Shown piece after piece: positions 1-7,596 of a DNA stretch of 18,417 nucleotides. Position numbers and translations under genes: made by a program. The stretch spans positions 1 to 18,417 of the forward strand of contig JAEXCN010000019.1 of NCBI GenBank assembly GCA_023402175.1, in the 5' to 3' direction. Numbering within the stretch: position 1 is the stretch's first letter; each line of letters opens with the position of its first letter. Source of the DNA: Pseudomonadota bacterium. Lineage in GTDB: Bacteria; Myxococcota_A; Polyangia; Polyangiales; Polyangiaceae. The notes under the pieces were generated by a model that was given only the letters and a program-made list of their open reading frames with translations, had not been told where the DNA came from and searched no databases.

Positions 1-20
1 GTTCTGAGGAGGTTCCCGTC

Positions 21-383
21 ATGAAGACGATGTTGCTCGTTGTCGCCGCTGCGCTGTTTGCGGGCTGTGGGGCGACGACTCCGATTCCGGCCGACAGGCT
101 CACTCGTGCCCAGCAAACGATCACGCTCGCCGAGGCGGTGCCGGCGACGAGCACGGACCCGAAGGCCCTGCAGCACCTGCAGCTCGCGAAGAACCAGCTC
201 GAGCACGCCAGGAAGTTGATGGTCGACGGCGAGAACGAGGACGCGAAGTGGGTCCTCATGCGTGCCGAGTCCGACGCCAAGGCGGCCCTCTATCTCGCGA
301 ACGCGCAGGCCGCCAAGACGGATGCGCAGCAGACGATCGAGTCGATCCGACATGCGATGTCGACCGTGCCGGGAGGATCCTGA
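21..383 (+). CDS. DUF4398-type envelope lipoprotein
   Basis: A 120-residue protein with a short lipoprotein signal. Its hydrophobic core (LLVVAAALF) is followed by a lipobox-like FAGC, so the mature protein would start at Cys16 and be lipid-anchored in the envelope. The rest is a mostly helical, Ala/Lys/Glu-rich segment with the AxxxLxxAxxxLxxArxLM pattern and the later DAKWVLxRAExDAKxALxLA repeat typical of DUF4398 proteins, which often partner OmpA-domain proteins. A GAGGAGG Shine-Dalgarno at about 7-13 supports the ATG. Its stop lies two bases before the start of the next gene, which has a related N-terminal half, so the two are almost certainly co-transcribed and may pack together. The molecular function of DUF4398 is unknown. 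A structural or tethering role in the envelope is inference. Confidence 0.85.
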   Translation: MKTMLLVVAAALFAGCGATTPIPADRLTRAQQTITLAEAVPATSTDPKALQHLQLAKNQLEHARKLMVDGENEDAKWVLMRAESDAKAALYLANAQAAKTDAQQTIESIRHAMSTVPGGS

Positions 384-385
384 TC

Positions 386-1438
386 ATGAAGAGGACAATC
401 GTTGGCTTTGCATCCGTCGCCGCCTTCGCGCTCGGCTGTGGAGCCGGGCGCCCGCCGAATCAGCTCGTCGACGCGCGCGCCGCGTATCAGCAAGCGTCGA
501 GTCATCCGGCCGCGAGAATGGCTGCTCCCGATCTCGTCGAGGCCAAGGACACCCTCGCCGCGGCCGAACGCGCGTACCGCGACGGCGATACGGAGAAGGC
601 GAAGAACCTCGCGTACGTCGCTCATCGTCAGTCCCTGGCCGCGCAGGCGAGAGCGGAGGCAGCGCGCGCGGAGGAGACGAAGCGCGTCGCGCTCGCGGAC
701 TTCGAGCGGTTCCGCGAGATGCAGGCGCAGGCGGCGCGCGATGAGCTCGAGCGCGCGAAGGGTGCGCTCTCGATCGCACAGCAAGAAGCGCAGGCGCAGC
801 GACAGGCACGCGAGGCCGCGGAGTCGAAGCTCTCGCAGATCGAGGGAGTCCAGGAGCACAAGTCCGAGAAGGGCGTGGTGCTCACGCTCTCGGGCAACGT
901 CCTTTTCCCGAGCGCCAAGACGGAGCTCCTGCCGACGGCGAAGGACCGCCTCGCGGAGGTCGCCAGAGCGCTGAAGGAAGACAACCGAACCCTCCTCATC
1001 GTCGGGCACACCGACGCCAAGGGCTCCGAAGAGAAGAATCAGAAGCTCAGCGAAGCCCGTGCGAATGCGGTGCGCGTTTTCCTCGTCCAGCAGGGGATCG
1101 ACGAGAACCGCATTCGTAGCGAGGGGGCCGGCGCATCGCAGCCCATCGCCGACAACAAGTCCGCCGAGGGACGCGCAAACAACCGGCGTGTCGAGATCAT
1201 CCTCGAGGAGAAGCCCGGGAGCGGCAGCACCGAGGGGCCGCGCAAAGAGGAGCCCGGGCTGAAGGGGAAGACGCCGGGAGAGCAGCCGAAGCCCCAGCAG
1301 CCGCTCACGCACCCGAAACCGCAGCCGCCGGCGACCCACCCGACGCCGCAGGCCCCGATCAACCAGCCGACCCCGCAGGAACCGATGCCGCATCCGCACC
1401 CGCAGCAGCCGCTTCCGCGTGGTGAAGAGAAGAAGTGA
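386..1438 (+). CDS. DUF4398/OmpA-C domain peptidoglycan-binding lipoprotein
   Basis: A 350-residue protein. The ATG at 386 is chosen over an in-frame start at 248 because GGAGG at 372-376 sits 9 bases upstream and a lipoprotein signal ending ALGC (Cys18) follows directly. Residues about 20-90 repeat the DUF4398 helical pattern, and about 90-155 are a charged Ala/Arg/Glu coiled coil. Residues about 165-272 form an OmpA-C domain: VLFPSAKTELLP, then GHTDAKG and KLSEARANAV, with the peptidoglycan-contacting Asp210 and Arg225 both present, and GRANNRRVEI closing it. About 75 C-terminal residues are a Pro/Gln/His-rich low-complexity tail. The protein should tether the outer membrane to peptidoglycan, with the coiled coil as spacer. 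The role of the tail is unknown. It is translated with the preceding lipoprotein. Confidence 0.9.
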   Translation: MKRTIVGFASVAAFALGCGAGRPPNQLVDARAAYQQASSHPAARMAAPDLVEAKDTLAAAERAYRDGDTEKAKNLAYVAHRQSLAAQARAEAARAEETKRVALADFERFREMQAQAARDELERAKGALSIAQQEAQAQRQAREAAESKLSQIEGVQEHKSEKGVVLTLSGNVLFPSAKTELLPTAKDRLAEVARALKEDNRTLLIVGHTDAKGSEEKNQKLSEARANAVRVFLVQQGIDENRIRSEGAGASQPIADNKSAEGRANNRRVEIILEEKPGSGSTEGPRKEEPGLKGKTPGEQPKPQQPLTHPKPQPPATHPTPQAPINQPTPQEPMPHPHPQQPLPRGEEKK

Positions 1439-1471
1439 CCTGAGGACCTGAGGGCTTACGGCTGCTCGCGT

Positions 1472-1507
1472 CGACGCGCTCGCCTCCGTGTTGGAGCGAG
1501 CGCGTCG
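1472..1507 (+). terminator. Strong GC hairpin after the OmpA gene (no T-tract)
   Basis: A perfect 12-bp inverted repeat pairs 1472-1483 with 1496-1507 (cgacgcgctcgc / gcgagcgcgtcg), with a 12-base spacer that can add three pairs. It begins 33 bases after the OmpA-gene stop. No U-run follows, so it is at best a weak intrinsic terminator or a 3'-end stabilising structure. Confidence 0.4.
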
Positions 1508-1580
1508 GCGCGTCTCGTTCGCTCCGTCGGCGTGCGCCTCTAGAGAGAGAGTTTGTTCGCCTCTCATGGGCCGAGACAAC

Positions 1581-1594
1581 CCCTTCCGGAAGGG
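1581..1594. repeat. 14-bp perfect palindrome
   Basis: The sequence cccttccggaaggg reads the same on both strands. It lies about 75 bases upstream of the putative promoter at 1653. It could be an operator for a dimeric regulator or chance. Nothing else in the window shares it. Confidence 0.3.
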
Positions 1595-1652
1595 CGACAG
1601 CCTGCGTTGGCGGCTCGATCGGCGGCGCGCGACGGGTAAGGGAGCGCGCTAC

Positions 1653-1661
1653 TGATATAAG
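1653..1661 (+). promoter_or_regulatory. Extended -10 promoter element (TGATATAAG)
   Basis: TG-n-TATAAG is a good extended -10 match in an otherwise GC-rich stretch. It ends 9 bases before the ATG at 1671, so transcription would begin within a few bases of the start codon and exclude any Shine-Dalgarno. No convincing -35 is seen, as expected for extended -10 promoters. Confidence 0.5.
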
Positions 1662-1670
1662 AGAAGCCGC

Positions 1671-2489
1671 ATGTCGACGAAGTCAGCGGGCGCCTTCTGC
1701 CGACGAGCGAGCGCGGGGCTCACCCTGCTCGCGCTCGCGTGGTCGACCGAGGCGCACGCCGATCCGTCGCGCGTTCCAGCACCTGGCGCGGTCCCCGTGA
1801 ACGACTTCGCCCCCGCGTCGCCCGTCGGGCTGTCGAGCCCGGTCGTTCTCGGAGACGCTTCGTCGGAGGTCGCGACCGCGAGCGGCGCGCCTGCGCGTCC
1901 GGTAGCCGAAGGAGGCGGGTGGTCGCTCGTCATCGCTCCATTCGCGGCGGCGGCGTTCGCCGTTGCGTGGGTGCTCGCGCGGCGCAGGCGCGACGATGCC
2001 GTGGAGACGCCGGCCGTCGTGCCGCCCACCCCACACGAAGTCGCGAACGAGCGGCCGTCGGTACCGCAGCTCACCTCGCTCCCATCGATCTCCGCAATCC
2101 CGACGGGCTCGCCCTTCACGTCCGAGCCGAACATCGTCGCGTCGCCGGCGACGTTCAGCGAAGCGCTGCTCGTCCGCGCTTCGGTGGTCGAAGCGGGCCT
2201 CTTCGACGAGTCGATCGTCGACGTCCCGCTGACGCCCGTCGTCGACGAACAGAGCGAAGCGCCCGAAGCGCCGCGCGAGCCCGCCAACGACGAGCCGCCG
2301 AAAGACGAGTCTCCGAAGGACGAGCGGCCGAAGGACGAGCCATCGAACGACGAGCCGCCGAGCGATGGAGCCGTGAAGCTCGAGCTCGCCTCGTCCGGAT
2401 CGCTCCCCGACGCTCCGTCGAGCTCCGAGGCCCTCCCGGACGATGCTGCATCGAGCACCGCCGACGAAGAGAAGCCTGCCGAGAGCTGA
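1671..2489 (+). CDS. Hypothetical exported single-pass membrane protein with acidic Pro-rich tail
   Basis: I do not recognise this 272-residue protein. It has a signal peptide (about 1-31, cleavage near AHA-DP), a 50-residue linker, one transmembrane helix (about 84-103, WSLVIAPFAAAAFAVAW) followed by an ARRRR stop-transfer cluster, and a roughly 165-residue Glu/Asp/Pro/Ser-rich tail. The basic cluster after the helix suggests that the tail is cytoplasmic. Residues about 206-232 carry a degenerate NDEPPKDE/SPKDE repeat of 5-7 residues. No enzymatic motif is present. G/C-rich third positions in this frame support coding. It stands alone between a hairpin and a convergent glycosyltransferase whose stop is only 10 bases away. 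The ATG lacks a Shine-Dalgarno, but an extended -10 lies immediately upstream. A scaffold or adaptor role is possible but not shown. Confidence 0.75.
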   Translation: MSTKSAGAFCRRASAGLTLLALAWSTEAHADPSRVPAPGAVPVNDFAPASPVGLSSPVVLGDASSEVATASGAPARPVAEGGGWSLVIAPFAAAAFAVAWVLARRRRDDAVETPAVVPPTPHEVANERPSVPQLTSLPSISAIPTGSPFTSEPNIVASPATFSEALLVRASVVEAGLFDESIVDVPLTPVVDEQSEAPEAPREPANDEPPKDESPKDERPKDEPSNDEPPSDGAVKLELASSGSLPDAPSSSEALPDDAASSTADEEKPAES

Positions 2490-2498
2490 AGCCGGCGC

Positions 2499-3218
2499 TC
2501 AGATCTTGCCGACGAGCGCTTCGGCGCGGAGCTTCCAGACGACGCCGATCGCCTCGACGAAGATCCGCCGGCTCATCTTCGAGCGACCTGCGGTCCGGTC
2601 GACGAACACGATCGGGACCTCCTTCACGCGCATGCCCTTGCGGAGCGCACGGTAGGTCATCTCGATCTGGAACGAATAGCCGTTCGAGTGGACCGAATCG
2701 ATGTCGATCGCCTCGAGCGCACGACGCGTGAACGCTTTGTAGCCGCTCGTGAGATCCTTCACGGGGAGGCCGAGGATCGTGCGTGAGTAGAGCGAGCCGC
2801 CCTTCGAGATGAAGTGGCGCCCGAGGCCCCAGCCCTCGACTCCGCCGCCCGGGATGTTGCGCGAGCCGATGACCACGTCCGCACCTTCGTCGAGCGCGGC
2901 GATGAAGTCCGGCAGGTACCGGACGTCGTGCGAGAGGTCGGCGTCCATCTCGAAGAAGCGGTCGTACCCCTCGTCGAGGCCCTTCTTGAACGCCTGGGTG
3001 TAGGCCGTACCGAGACCGAGCTTCCCGGGCCGATGCATCACCTTGACGTGGTCGTCCTTGGCCGCGATCGCATCCGCGAGGGCCCCGGTGCCGTCCGGCG
3101 AGTTGTCGTCGACGACCATGAGGTCCGCTTCCGGCCAGGCGGAGCGCACCGCGTCGACGAAGCGCGGCAGGTTGTCTTTCTCGTTGTACGTGGGAGTGAC
3201 GATGAGTGTTCTGGCCAT
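2499..3218 (-). CDS. Polyprenol monophosphomannose synthase-like GT2 glycosyltransferase
   Basis: A 239-residue family 2 glycosyltransferase of the Dpm1 / polyprenol-phosphate mannosyltransferase group. These enzymes transfer a sugar, typically mannose from GDP-mannose, to a membrane polyprenyl phosphate. Seen: the N-terminal strand LIVTPTYNEKDNLP, the nucleotide-binding VVDDNSPDGT (37-38 DD), the metal-binding DAD at 92-94, GSRNIPGGG, SGYKAF, the family-typical NGYSFQIEM, and GRSKMS near the end. There is no C-terminal transmembrane or GtrA-like domain, so this is the short soluble form that associates peripherally with the membrane. The start is set at MARTLIV because the family begins there. 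A further 30 in-frame residues upstream (to 3308) look non-coding. It is divergent from the histidine kinase across about 180 bases. The exact sugar cannot be decided from sequence. Confidence 0.9.
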   Translation of the reverse strand: MARTLIVTPTYNEKDNLPRFVDAVRSAWPEADLMVVDDNSPDGTGALADAIAAKDDHVKVMHRPGKLGLGTAYTQAFKKGLDEGYDRFFEMDADLSHDVRYLPDFIAALDEGADVVIGSRNIPGGGVEGWGLGRHFISKGGSLYSRTILGLPVKDLTSGYKAFTRRALEAIDIDSVHSNGYSFQIEMTYRALRKGMRVKEVPIVFVDRTAGRSKMSRRIFVEAIGVVWKLRAEALVGKI

Positions 3219-3387
3219 CGGATCGCCTGGTCGACCTTGCACGGCCGGCATAGCACTTTTCCCATGCGGTGCGGCATCTCCCGAGCTGCCTCCGGCCACC
3301 CAAAGCACGCGCGAAGACGCAGCGCCGAGAGCGCGGCGCGATCGGGGCCGGAGGTCGAACTGTCGTCCGAACGGCGAAAAGTCCGTC

Positions 3388-3393
3388 TAGAAT
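3388..3393 (+). promoter_or_regulatory. -10-like TAGAAT positioned for a leaderless kinase mRNA
   Basis: TAGAAT ends 6 bases before the GTG start codon at 3400, placing the expected transcription start on the start codon. No Shine-Dalgarno precedes the GTG. No clear -35 is visible. The assignment rests on the same arrangement recurring at other starts in this window. Confidence 0.45.
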
Positions 3394-3399
3394 CGGTAC

Positions 3400-5331
3400 G
3401 TGGCCCTGAAATCGACGCGCCCGCCCCCGTCTTCGAGCGGAGAGGTGGTCTGGTCGCCTCCCCGGCGACCCAGCTCACGCGAGCTGGACACGCGCGTCGC
3501 GACGCTCGAGGAGAAGCTCAAGGAGCGCGACGAGGAGCTCGCCCGAGAAAGGCGCATCGGCCATGCGCTGCGCGAGGTCGGGCTCGCGCTCGGGACGACG
3601 CTCGACCTCGAGCAGCTTCTCGAGCTCATCCTCGAGAAGATCAACGACGCCGTCGAGGCCGATCGCTCGACGCTGTACCTCCTCGACGACCGGAGGAACG
3701 AGCTCGTCTCGCGCATCGCCCAGGGCGGAGAGGTCCGGCAGATCCGCCTGAAGATGGGGCAAGGCATCGCCGGGCACGTCGCGCAGACGGGCAAGACGCT
3801 CCTCGTCAACGATCCGTACAACGACGCGCGCTTCAATCCGGACCTCGATCTGAGCTCCGGGTACCGCACGCGCTCGATCCTCGCCGTCCCGATGAAGAAC
3901 CACCTCGGGCGGACGATCGGCGTCATCCAGGTCCTCAACAAGAAGACCGGCGCGTTCGACGATCACGACGCGGTCATCCTCGCGGCGCTGTCCACGCAGG
4001 CGGCGATCGCGATCGACAACTCGCGCTTGTTCCTGTCGGTGACGCAGAAGAACACCGAGCTGCTCGAGATCAAGGAGCAGCTCGAGCACCGCGTGCGCGA
4101 TCTCAAGCTGCTGTTCGACCTCGAGAGCGCGATGGGCCGGGCGACCTCGCTCGACGAGCTCTTCACGGGCGTTCTGTATGAGGCGCTTCGCACGAGCGAG
4201 GCCTACGCCGGCGCGTTCGCGATGAAGAGCGCCGACGGCGTGAACGGCCAGATCTATCTGATGTTCCAGGGCAGCGATGTCCTGCACCGGTACACGGTCA
4301 AGGCGGGGAGCGGGCTCACCGGCGCGGCGATCGCGGACGGGGAGGTCGTCTTCACGAACGACGCTCCTTCGCACCCGAGCCACGATTCTTCGTTCGACGA
4401 GCTGCTCGGCGAGCCGACCCGCGCGTGCATCGCGGTGCCGCTCGAAGGCGAGGACGGCGACGCGATGGGCGCGATCGCCCTCTTCAACAAGCGCAAGATC
4501 CCCGGCTCGCAGCCGCGGCTCACGAACGCGGCCCGCGAAGAGGAGTTCACCGAGGAGGACCGCGCCCTCCTCCTCTTGATCGCCGCGAACGCGTCCACCG
4601 CGATACGCCTGCAGATGGCGCGCGAGTCGCGCGAGCGCGAGGAACGCCTGACGTCGATCGGACGCCTCCTCTCCGGCGTCATCCACGACATCAAGACGCC
4701 CCTCACGGTGATCAGCGGCTACGTGCAGATGATGCAAGCGGCCGACAAGCGTTCGCTCCGCGAGGAATACGCCGAGCTCGCGTTGAAGCAGTTCGAGCAC
4801 ATCGGCGCGATGCAGCGCGACATCCTCGAGTTCGCGCGCGGCGAGCGCAACCTCCTCGTCCGCAAGGTGTACCTGTCGAAGTTCTTCGGCGAGGTGAAGG
4901 AGCAGCTCCAGACGCAGCTCGCGCGCGGTGGCGTGGAGCTCGTCATCGATCTGCAGGACAGGGGCACGGCGCGCTTCGACGAAGGAAAGATCCTTCGCAT
5001 CGTCCACAACCTCGCGCGCAACGCCGCCGAGGCGATGGCCGACAAGGGCGGCAAGTTCACGATCAAGGTGAGCCGGACGAAGGCCACCCGGAACCACGAC
5101 GAGACCCTCGTGATCACGTTCTCCGATACGGGGCCCGGCATCCCGAAGGAGATCGAACATCGGCTCTTCCAGTCGTTCGTCACGAGCGGGAAGAAGGGCG
5201 GCACGGGCCTCGGCCTCGCGATCACGAAGCGCATCGCCGAAGAGCACGGCGGCACGATCACCGTGAAGTCGAGCTCGAAGGGAGCGACGTTCACCTTGCG
5301 CCTACCGCAACACGCGATCGACGAGAAGTGA
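3400..5331 (+). CDS. Cytoplasmic GAF-GAF sensor histidine kinase
   Basis: A 643-residue soluble sensor kinase with no transmembrane segment. Order: a disordered Pro/Ser N-terminus; a coiled coil (about 27-60); GAF1 (about 65-205), carrying NKKTGAFDDHD, which resembles the NKFDE motif of nucleotide-binding GAF domains; a linker helix; GAF2 (about 235-405), with a similar NKRK...FTEEDR; HisKA with IHDIKTPLT (phospho-acceptor His429); and HATPase with the N-box NLARNAAEAM (Asn541), G1 DTGPGIP (Asp576), the F-box and GTGLGLAI. All catalytic boxes are intact, so it should be active. The ligand is unknown. No response regulator gene lies in the window, so it is an orphan here. Its TGA overlaps the ATG of the L,D-transpeptidase by one base, which implies translational coupling. 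The start is a GTG with no Shine-Dalgarno. Confidence 0.93.
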   Translation: MALKSTRPPPSSSGEVVWSPPRRPSSRELDTRVATLEEKLKERDEELARERRIGHALREVGLALGTTLDLEQLLELILEKINDAVEADRSTLYLLDDRRNELVSRIAQGGEVRQIRLKMGQGIAGHVAQTGKTLLVNDPYNDARFNPDLDLSSGYRTRSILAVPMKNHLGRTIGVIQVLNKKTGAFDDHDAVILAALSTQAAIAIDNSRLFLSVTQKNTELLEIKEQLEHRVRDLKLLFDLESAMGRATSLDELFTGVLYEALRTSEAYAGAFAMKSADGVNGQIYLMFQGSDVLHRYTVKAGSGLTGAAIADGEVVFTNDAPSHPSHDSSFDELLGEPTRACIAVPLEGEDGDAMGAIALFNKRKIPGSQPRLTNAAREEEFTEEDRALLLLIAANASTAIRLQMARESREREERLTSIGRLLSGVIHDIKTPLTVISGYVQMMQAADKRSLREEYAELALKQFEHIGAMQRDILEFARGERNLLVRKVYLSKFFGEVKEQLQTQLARGGVELVIDLQDRGTARFDEGKILRIVHNLARNAAEAMADKGGKFTIKVSRTKATRNHDETLVITFSDTGPGIPKEIEHRLFQSFVTSGKKGGTGLGLAITKRIAEEHGGTITVKSSSKGATFTLRLPQHAIDEK

Positions 5332-6767
5332 TGATCGGGCAAAGGCGAGGACGCGGAACCGCTGCAGGCGTGGCGCTCGCCGCGATGACGCTCGCATCGA
5401 TGCTCACGCGCCCGCTCTTCGCCGACGAGACGCGCTCCGCATCACGAGACGAGGCGCTTCCGCCGTGGACGGACCCGGGCGACGTGCCGCTTCCTTCGTG
5501 GGCGCGCTCGGTCACGCCGAACAAGCCGGAATCGGCGATCTACGCCGAGCCCGGGAAGCTCGATCAACGTCGCGGCAGCGTGCAGCCGGGCGCGCGTCTT
5601 CCGCTGTTCGCCACGCGGCGCGCGGGAGGATGTCTCGGACGCTGGCTCGAGATCGGGCCGCTTGCTTGGGTGTGCTCCGACGTCGCCGACTTCAGCGAAG
5701 AGGAGCCGACGTCGCCATCGCTCGGCACGAGGCCGTGGATCGCGGAGGGCACGACGAGCGAAGACCACGCACGACCCATGCGTGCAGGCGCGAAGCTCGC
5801 GCTGCCGCCGATCGATCCCATCTCGACGACGGACGACGGACTTCCGTATCGCTATTTCTTCGCGGGACGTGACGGCGCCTTCGGGTTCATGAATCTCGGG
5901 AGTGCGCTCGACGACGCACCCGATCAGGACCTCGAGCCCGGCTTCGCCGTCGCGATCCTCGAAGAGAAGTCCGCGCACGGCGAGCGCTGGGGGCGCACGA
6001 AGAAGGGCCGCTGGGTGGCGATGCGCGAGCTCGTACCCGTTCGACCGAATCTGTTCCACGGCGAGCTCCTGCCGGACGATCAGGACGCTGCCGCGCTCGA
6101 TATCGCGTGGGTCGTCAGCGACAAGGCGAACGTCTTCGGGTCCGAGAAAGCCGACAAGGCGACCGGCACGCGCGTCCGCTTCGAGAAGGTGCGCGTCTTC
6201 GAGGAGAAGCCCGGGCGCGACGGCGGCGTCGTGCGCGTCTCGTCGGACAGGGATCCGGCTGCGTGGATGCGCGCGCGAGATCTCGCACGACCGCGTCCGA
6301 GCGCACCCCCGCCCGAGGTGCGCGCGGACGAGACGAACGAGCGCTGGATCGATGTCGACCTCGCGTCGCAGACGCTGGTGGCCTACGTCGGCAAGCGGCC
6401 CGTCTTCGCGACGGTCGTCTCGACGGGCAAGGGGCCGACCGGCTCCGAGTTCGCGACGCGCAGGGGCACGTTCCGCATCTGGGTGAAGATCTTCACATCG
6501 AAGATGGACAACCTCGACAAGGACGACGTCGAGCGCCACTACGCGATCGAGGACGTGCCCTGGGTGCAGTTCTTCGACAAGGCGATCGCGCTCCACGGCG
6601 CGTTCTGGCATCGGGACTTCGGCCGTACGCACAGCCACGGCTGCGTGAACCTCGCGCCGCTCGACGCGCGCTGGCTGTTTGCGTTCACGTCACCGCATCT
6701 GCCGATCGGCTGGACCGCCGTGCTGCCGACGAGGCTCGAGCAAGGCGCCGTGATCCGGGTGCGTTGA
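5331..6767 (+). CDS. Exported L,D-transpeptidase (YkuD family)
   Basis: A 478-residue periplasmic enzyme. Residues 1-31 form a signal peptide (basic RRGRG, hydrophobic AAGVALAAMTLASML, cleavage near LFA-DE). Two SH3-like segments (about 65-125 and 260-330) precede the YkuD catalytic domain (about 340-478), which contains LHGAFWH (His422) and SHGCVN with nucleophile Cys438. All key residues are present. The family forms 3-3 peptidoglycan cross-links or attaches proteins to peptidoglycan through meso-diaminopimelate. At this length it resembles the large multi-domain deltaproteobacterial forms. Its ATG shares one base with the stop of the upstream histidine kinase, so both come from one transcript, and the kinase probably acts in a wall-related circuit (inference). 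It converges on a small lipoprotein gene. Confidence 0.92.
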   Translation: MIGQRRGRGTAAGVALAAMTLASMLTRPLFADETRSASRDEALPPWTDPGDVPLPSWARSVTPNKPESAIYAEPGKLDQRRGSVQPGARLPLFATRRAGGCLGRWLEIGPLAWVCSDVADFSEEEPTSPSLGTRPWIAEGTTSEDHARPMRAGAKLALPPIDPISTTDDGLPYRYFFAGRDGAFGFMNLGSALDDAPDQDLEPGFAVAILEEKSAHGERWGRTKKGRWVAMRELVPVRPNLFHGELLPDDQDAAALDIAWVVSDKANVFGSEKADKATGTRVRFEKVRVFEEKPGRDGGVVRVSSDRDPAAWMRARDLARPRPSAPPPEVRADETNERWIDVDLASQTLVAYVGKRPVFATVVSTGKGPTGSEFATRRGTFRIWVKIFTSKMDNLDKDDVERHYAIEDVPWVQFFDKAIALHGAFWHRDFGRTHSHGCVNLAPLDARWLFAFTSPHLPIGWTAVLPTRLEQGAVIRVR

Positions 6768-6779
6768 AGACCGCTCCGG

Positions 6780-6803
6780 ACCGGCGCTCACTTCTGCGCC
6801 GGT
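6780..6803. terminator. Hairpin between convergent genes
   Basis: accggcgc (6780-6787) and gcgccggt (6796-6803) form a perfect 8-bp stem whose 8-base loop contains the stop codon of the minus-strand lipoprotein. It lies 13 bases after the transpeptidase stop, so it could end transcription from both sides. No T-run is seen on either strand, so termination is not certain. Confidence 0.4.
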
Positions 6804-7120
6804 TGCGCCGGTCGAGAGTCGGTGTTGAGGAGCCACAACCCGCGGTGCCCTTCGTAGACGTAGGTCACCTGCTGATTGCATCCGCGTACGCCGGCGATCA
6901 CCGTGAACAGGATGTCCTCGTGGAACACCGTCGGCTCCTGCTTGATCGGGACGATCTCGAGGGAGTCCTTCGGACACTGCAGGTCGAAGCTGGCCCTCGC
7001 CCTGAGCTGGTCATCGTGAGAGGCGCGACGAGCAAGGGTGCTCTCGCGACTCGGCCCACATCCGATCGAGACGGTAGCAAGCGAGGCACCGAGGAGCAGG
7101 CATACGAGATGGCGGCGCAT
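6788..7120 (-). CDS. Small hypothetical lipoprotein with FDLQCP / GC motif
   Basis: A 110-residue protein with a lipoprotein signal (CLLLGASLATVSIG before Cys21, a lipobox-like SIGC). The mature part has FDLQCP (Cys49) and VRGCNQQVTYVYEG (Cys81), a CP...GC...tYv pattern I associate with many small uncharacterised Polyangia lipoproteins. The two cysteines could form a disulfide. The last 12 residues are a Pro/Gln/Ala tail. No Shine-Dalgarno is evident at the ATG; a TACATC box ends 6 bases before it. It converges on the transpeptidase gene across 20 bases. Function is unknown. Confidence 0.7.
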   Translation of the reverse strand: MRRHLVCLLLGASLATVSIGCGPSRESTLARRASHDDQLRARASFDLQCPKDSLEIVPIKQEPTVFHEDILFTVIAGVRGCNQQVTYVYEGHRGLWLLNTDSRPAQPAQK

Positions 7121-7347
7121 GGTGGTGATGTACCTGGGAGGAAGAGCCTCCTTCTACATCGAAGTCGCGACAAATCGTCCGCGTTCAGATCATTGGTCCC
7201 ATCGCGTCGCAGCTCGTCAGGCCGAGCGCAGCATCGGATGGGCGACGGACGCTCCGCAGACCACGAGATTGACAGGGTGAACATCTCTCGCGCGAAGGCG
7301 TAGTCGCAGCGATGAAGCCTTTCGAGAAGAAGACTAACAGGGAGACA
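7121..7347. other. Upstream region with no identifiable gene
   Basis: These 227 bases separate the minus-strand lipoprotein from the inverted repeat element. Short open frames cross it on both strands but lack ribosome-binding sites and recognisable products. A TTGACA at 7269-7274 has no matching -10. It presumably contains the lipoprotein promoter, but none can be named. Confidence 0.4.
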
Positions 7348-7526
7348 TGAGACAGAGAGCCGAGACGGAGGGGCCTTGCTTCGGTTTCGACCTGGACCCT
7401 CGTCGCCTCTCGCAAAACGCTTTCGCGTTTTGCTCGCAAGTTTGAGCCTCCTTCTCATCCGGCGAGCTTGTCCCGCACAGGCACTGGCGCCCTTGCCGGC
7501 TGCGGGACTCGGACGGAGAGCGGCCC
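7348..7526 (+). repeat. Left arm (copy A) of an inverted repeat element
   Basis: This stretch begins tgagacag and matches, with substitutions and indels, the reverse complement of 7597-7809. Shared blocks in the same order are tgagacag at the outer end, ggggcct / agggcct, ctggaccctcgt (7392-7403), aaacgc, ttgtcccg / tttgtcccg, and ggagagcgg (7515-7523). It carries a hairpin at 7412-7433. No gene is convincing inside. A MITE-like or structured-RNA repeat is the best description. Confidence 0.5.
7412..7433. repeat. Perfect 9-bp hairpin within copy A
   Basis: gcaaaacgc (7412-7420) pairs with gcgttttgc (7425-7433) around a tttc tetraloop. It occupies the place in copy A that the larger hairpin at 7699-7743 occupies in copy B. 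Confidence 0.6.
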
Positions 7527-7596
7527 ACGTCACGTCGCAGCGTTCATCGTCTCAACAGCGCGCGTGCGAGCTGGACAGCCGTGGATCTCGTCGGCA

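Noticed and set aside
248..385. Upstream in-frame extension of the OmpA lipoprotein
   Set aside because: It lies wholly inside the preceding gene. The ATG at 386 has a good SD and a lipoprotein signal.
2155..3303. A 382-residue minus-strand open frame
   Set aside because: Arg/Gly-rich shadow of the GT2 and the 1671-2489 gene, with no motif.
7269..7274. TTGACA resembling a -35
   Set aside because: No -10-like hexamer at 16-18 bases on the plus strand and no gene downstream.
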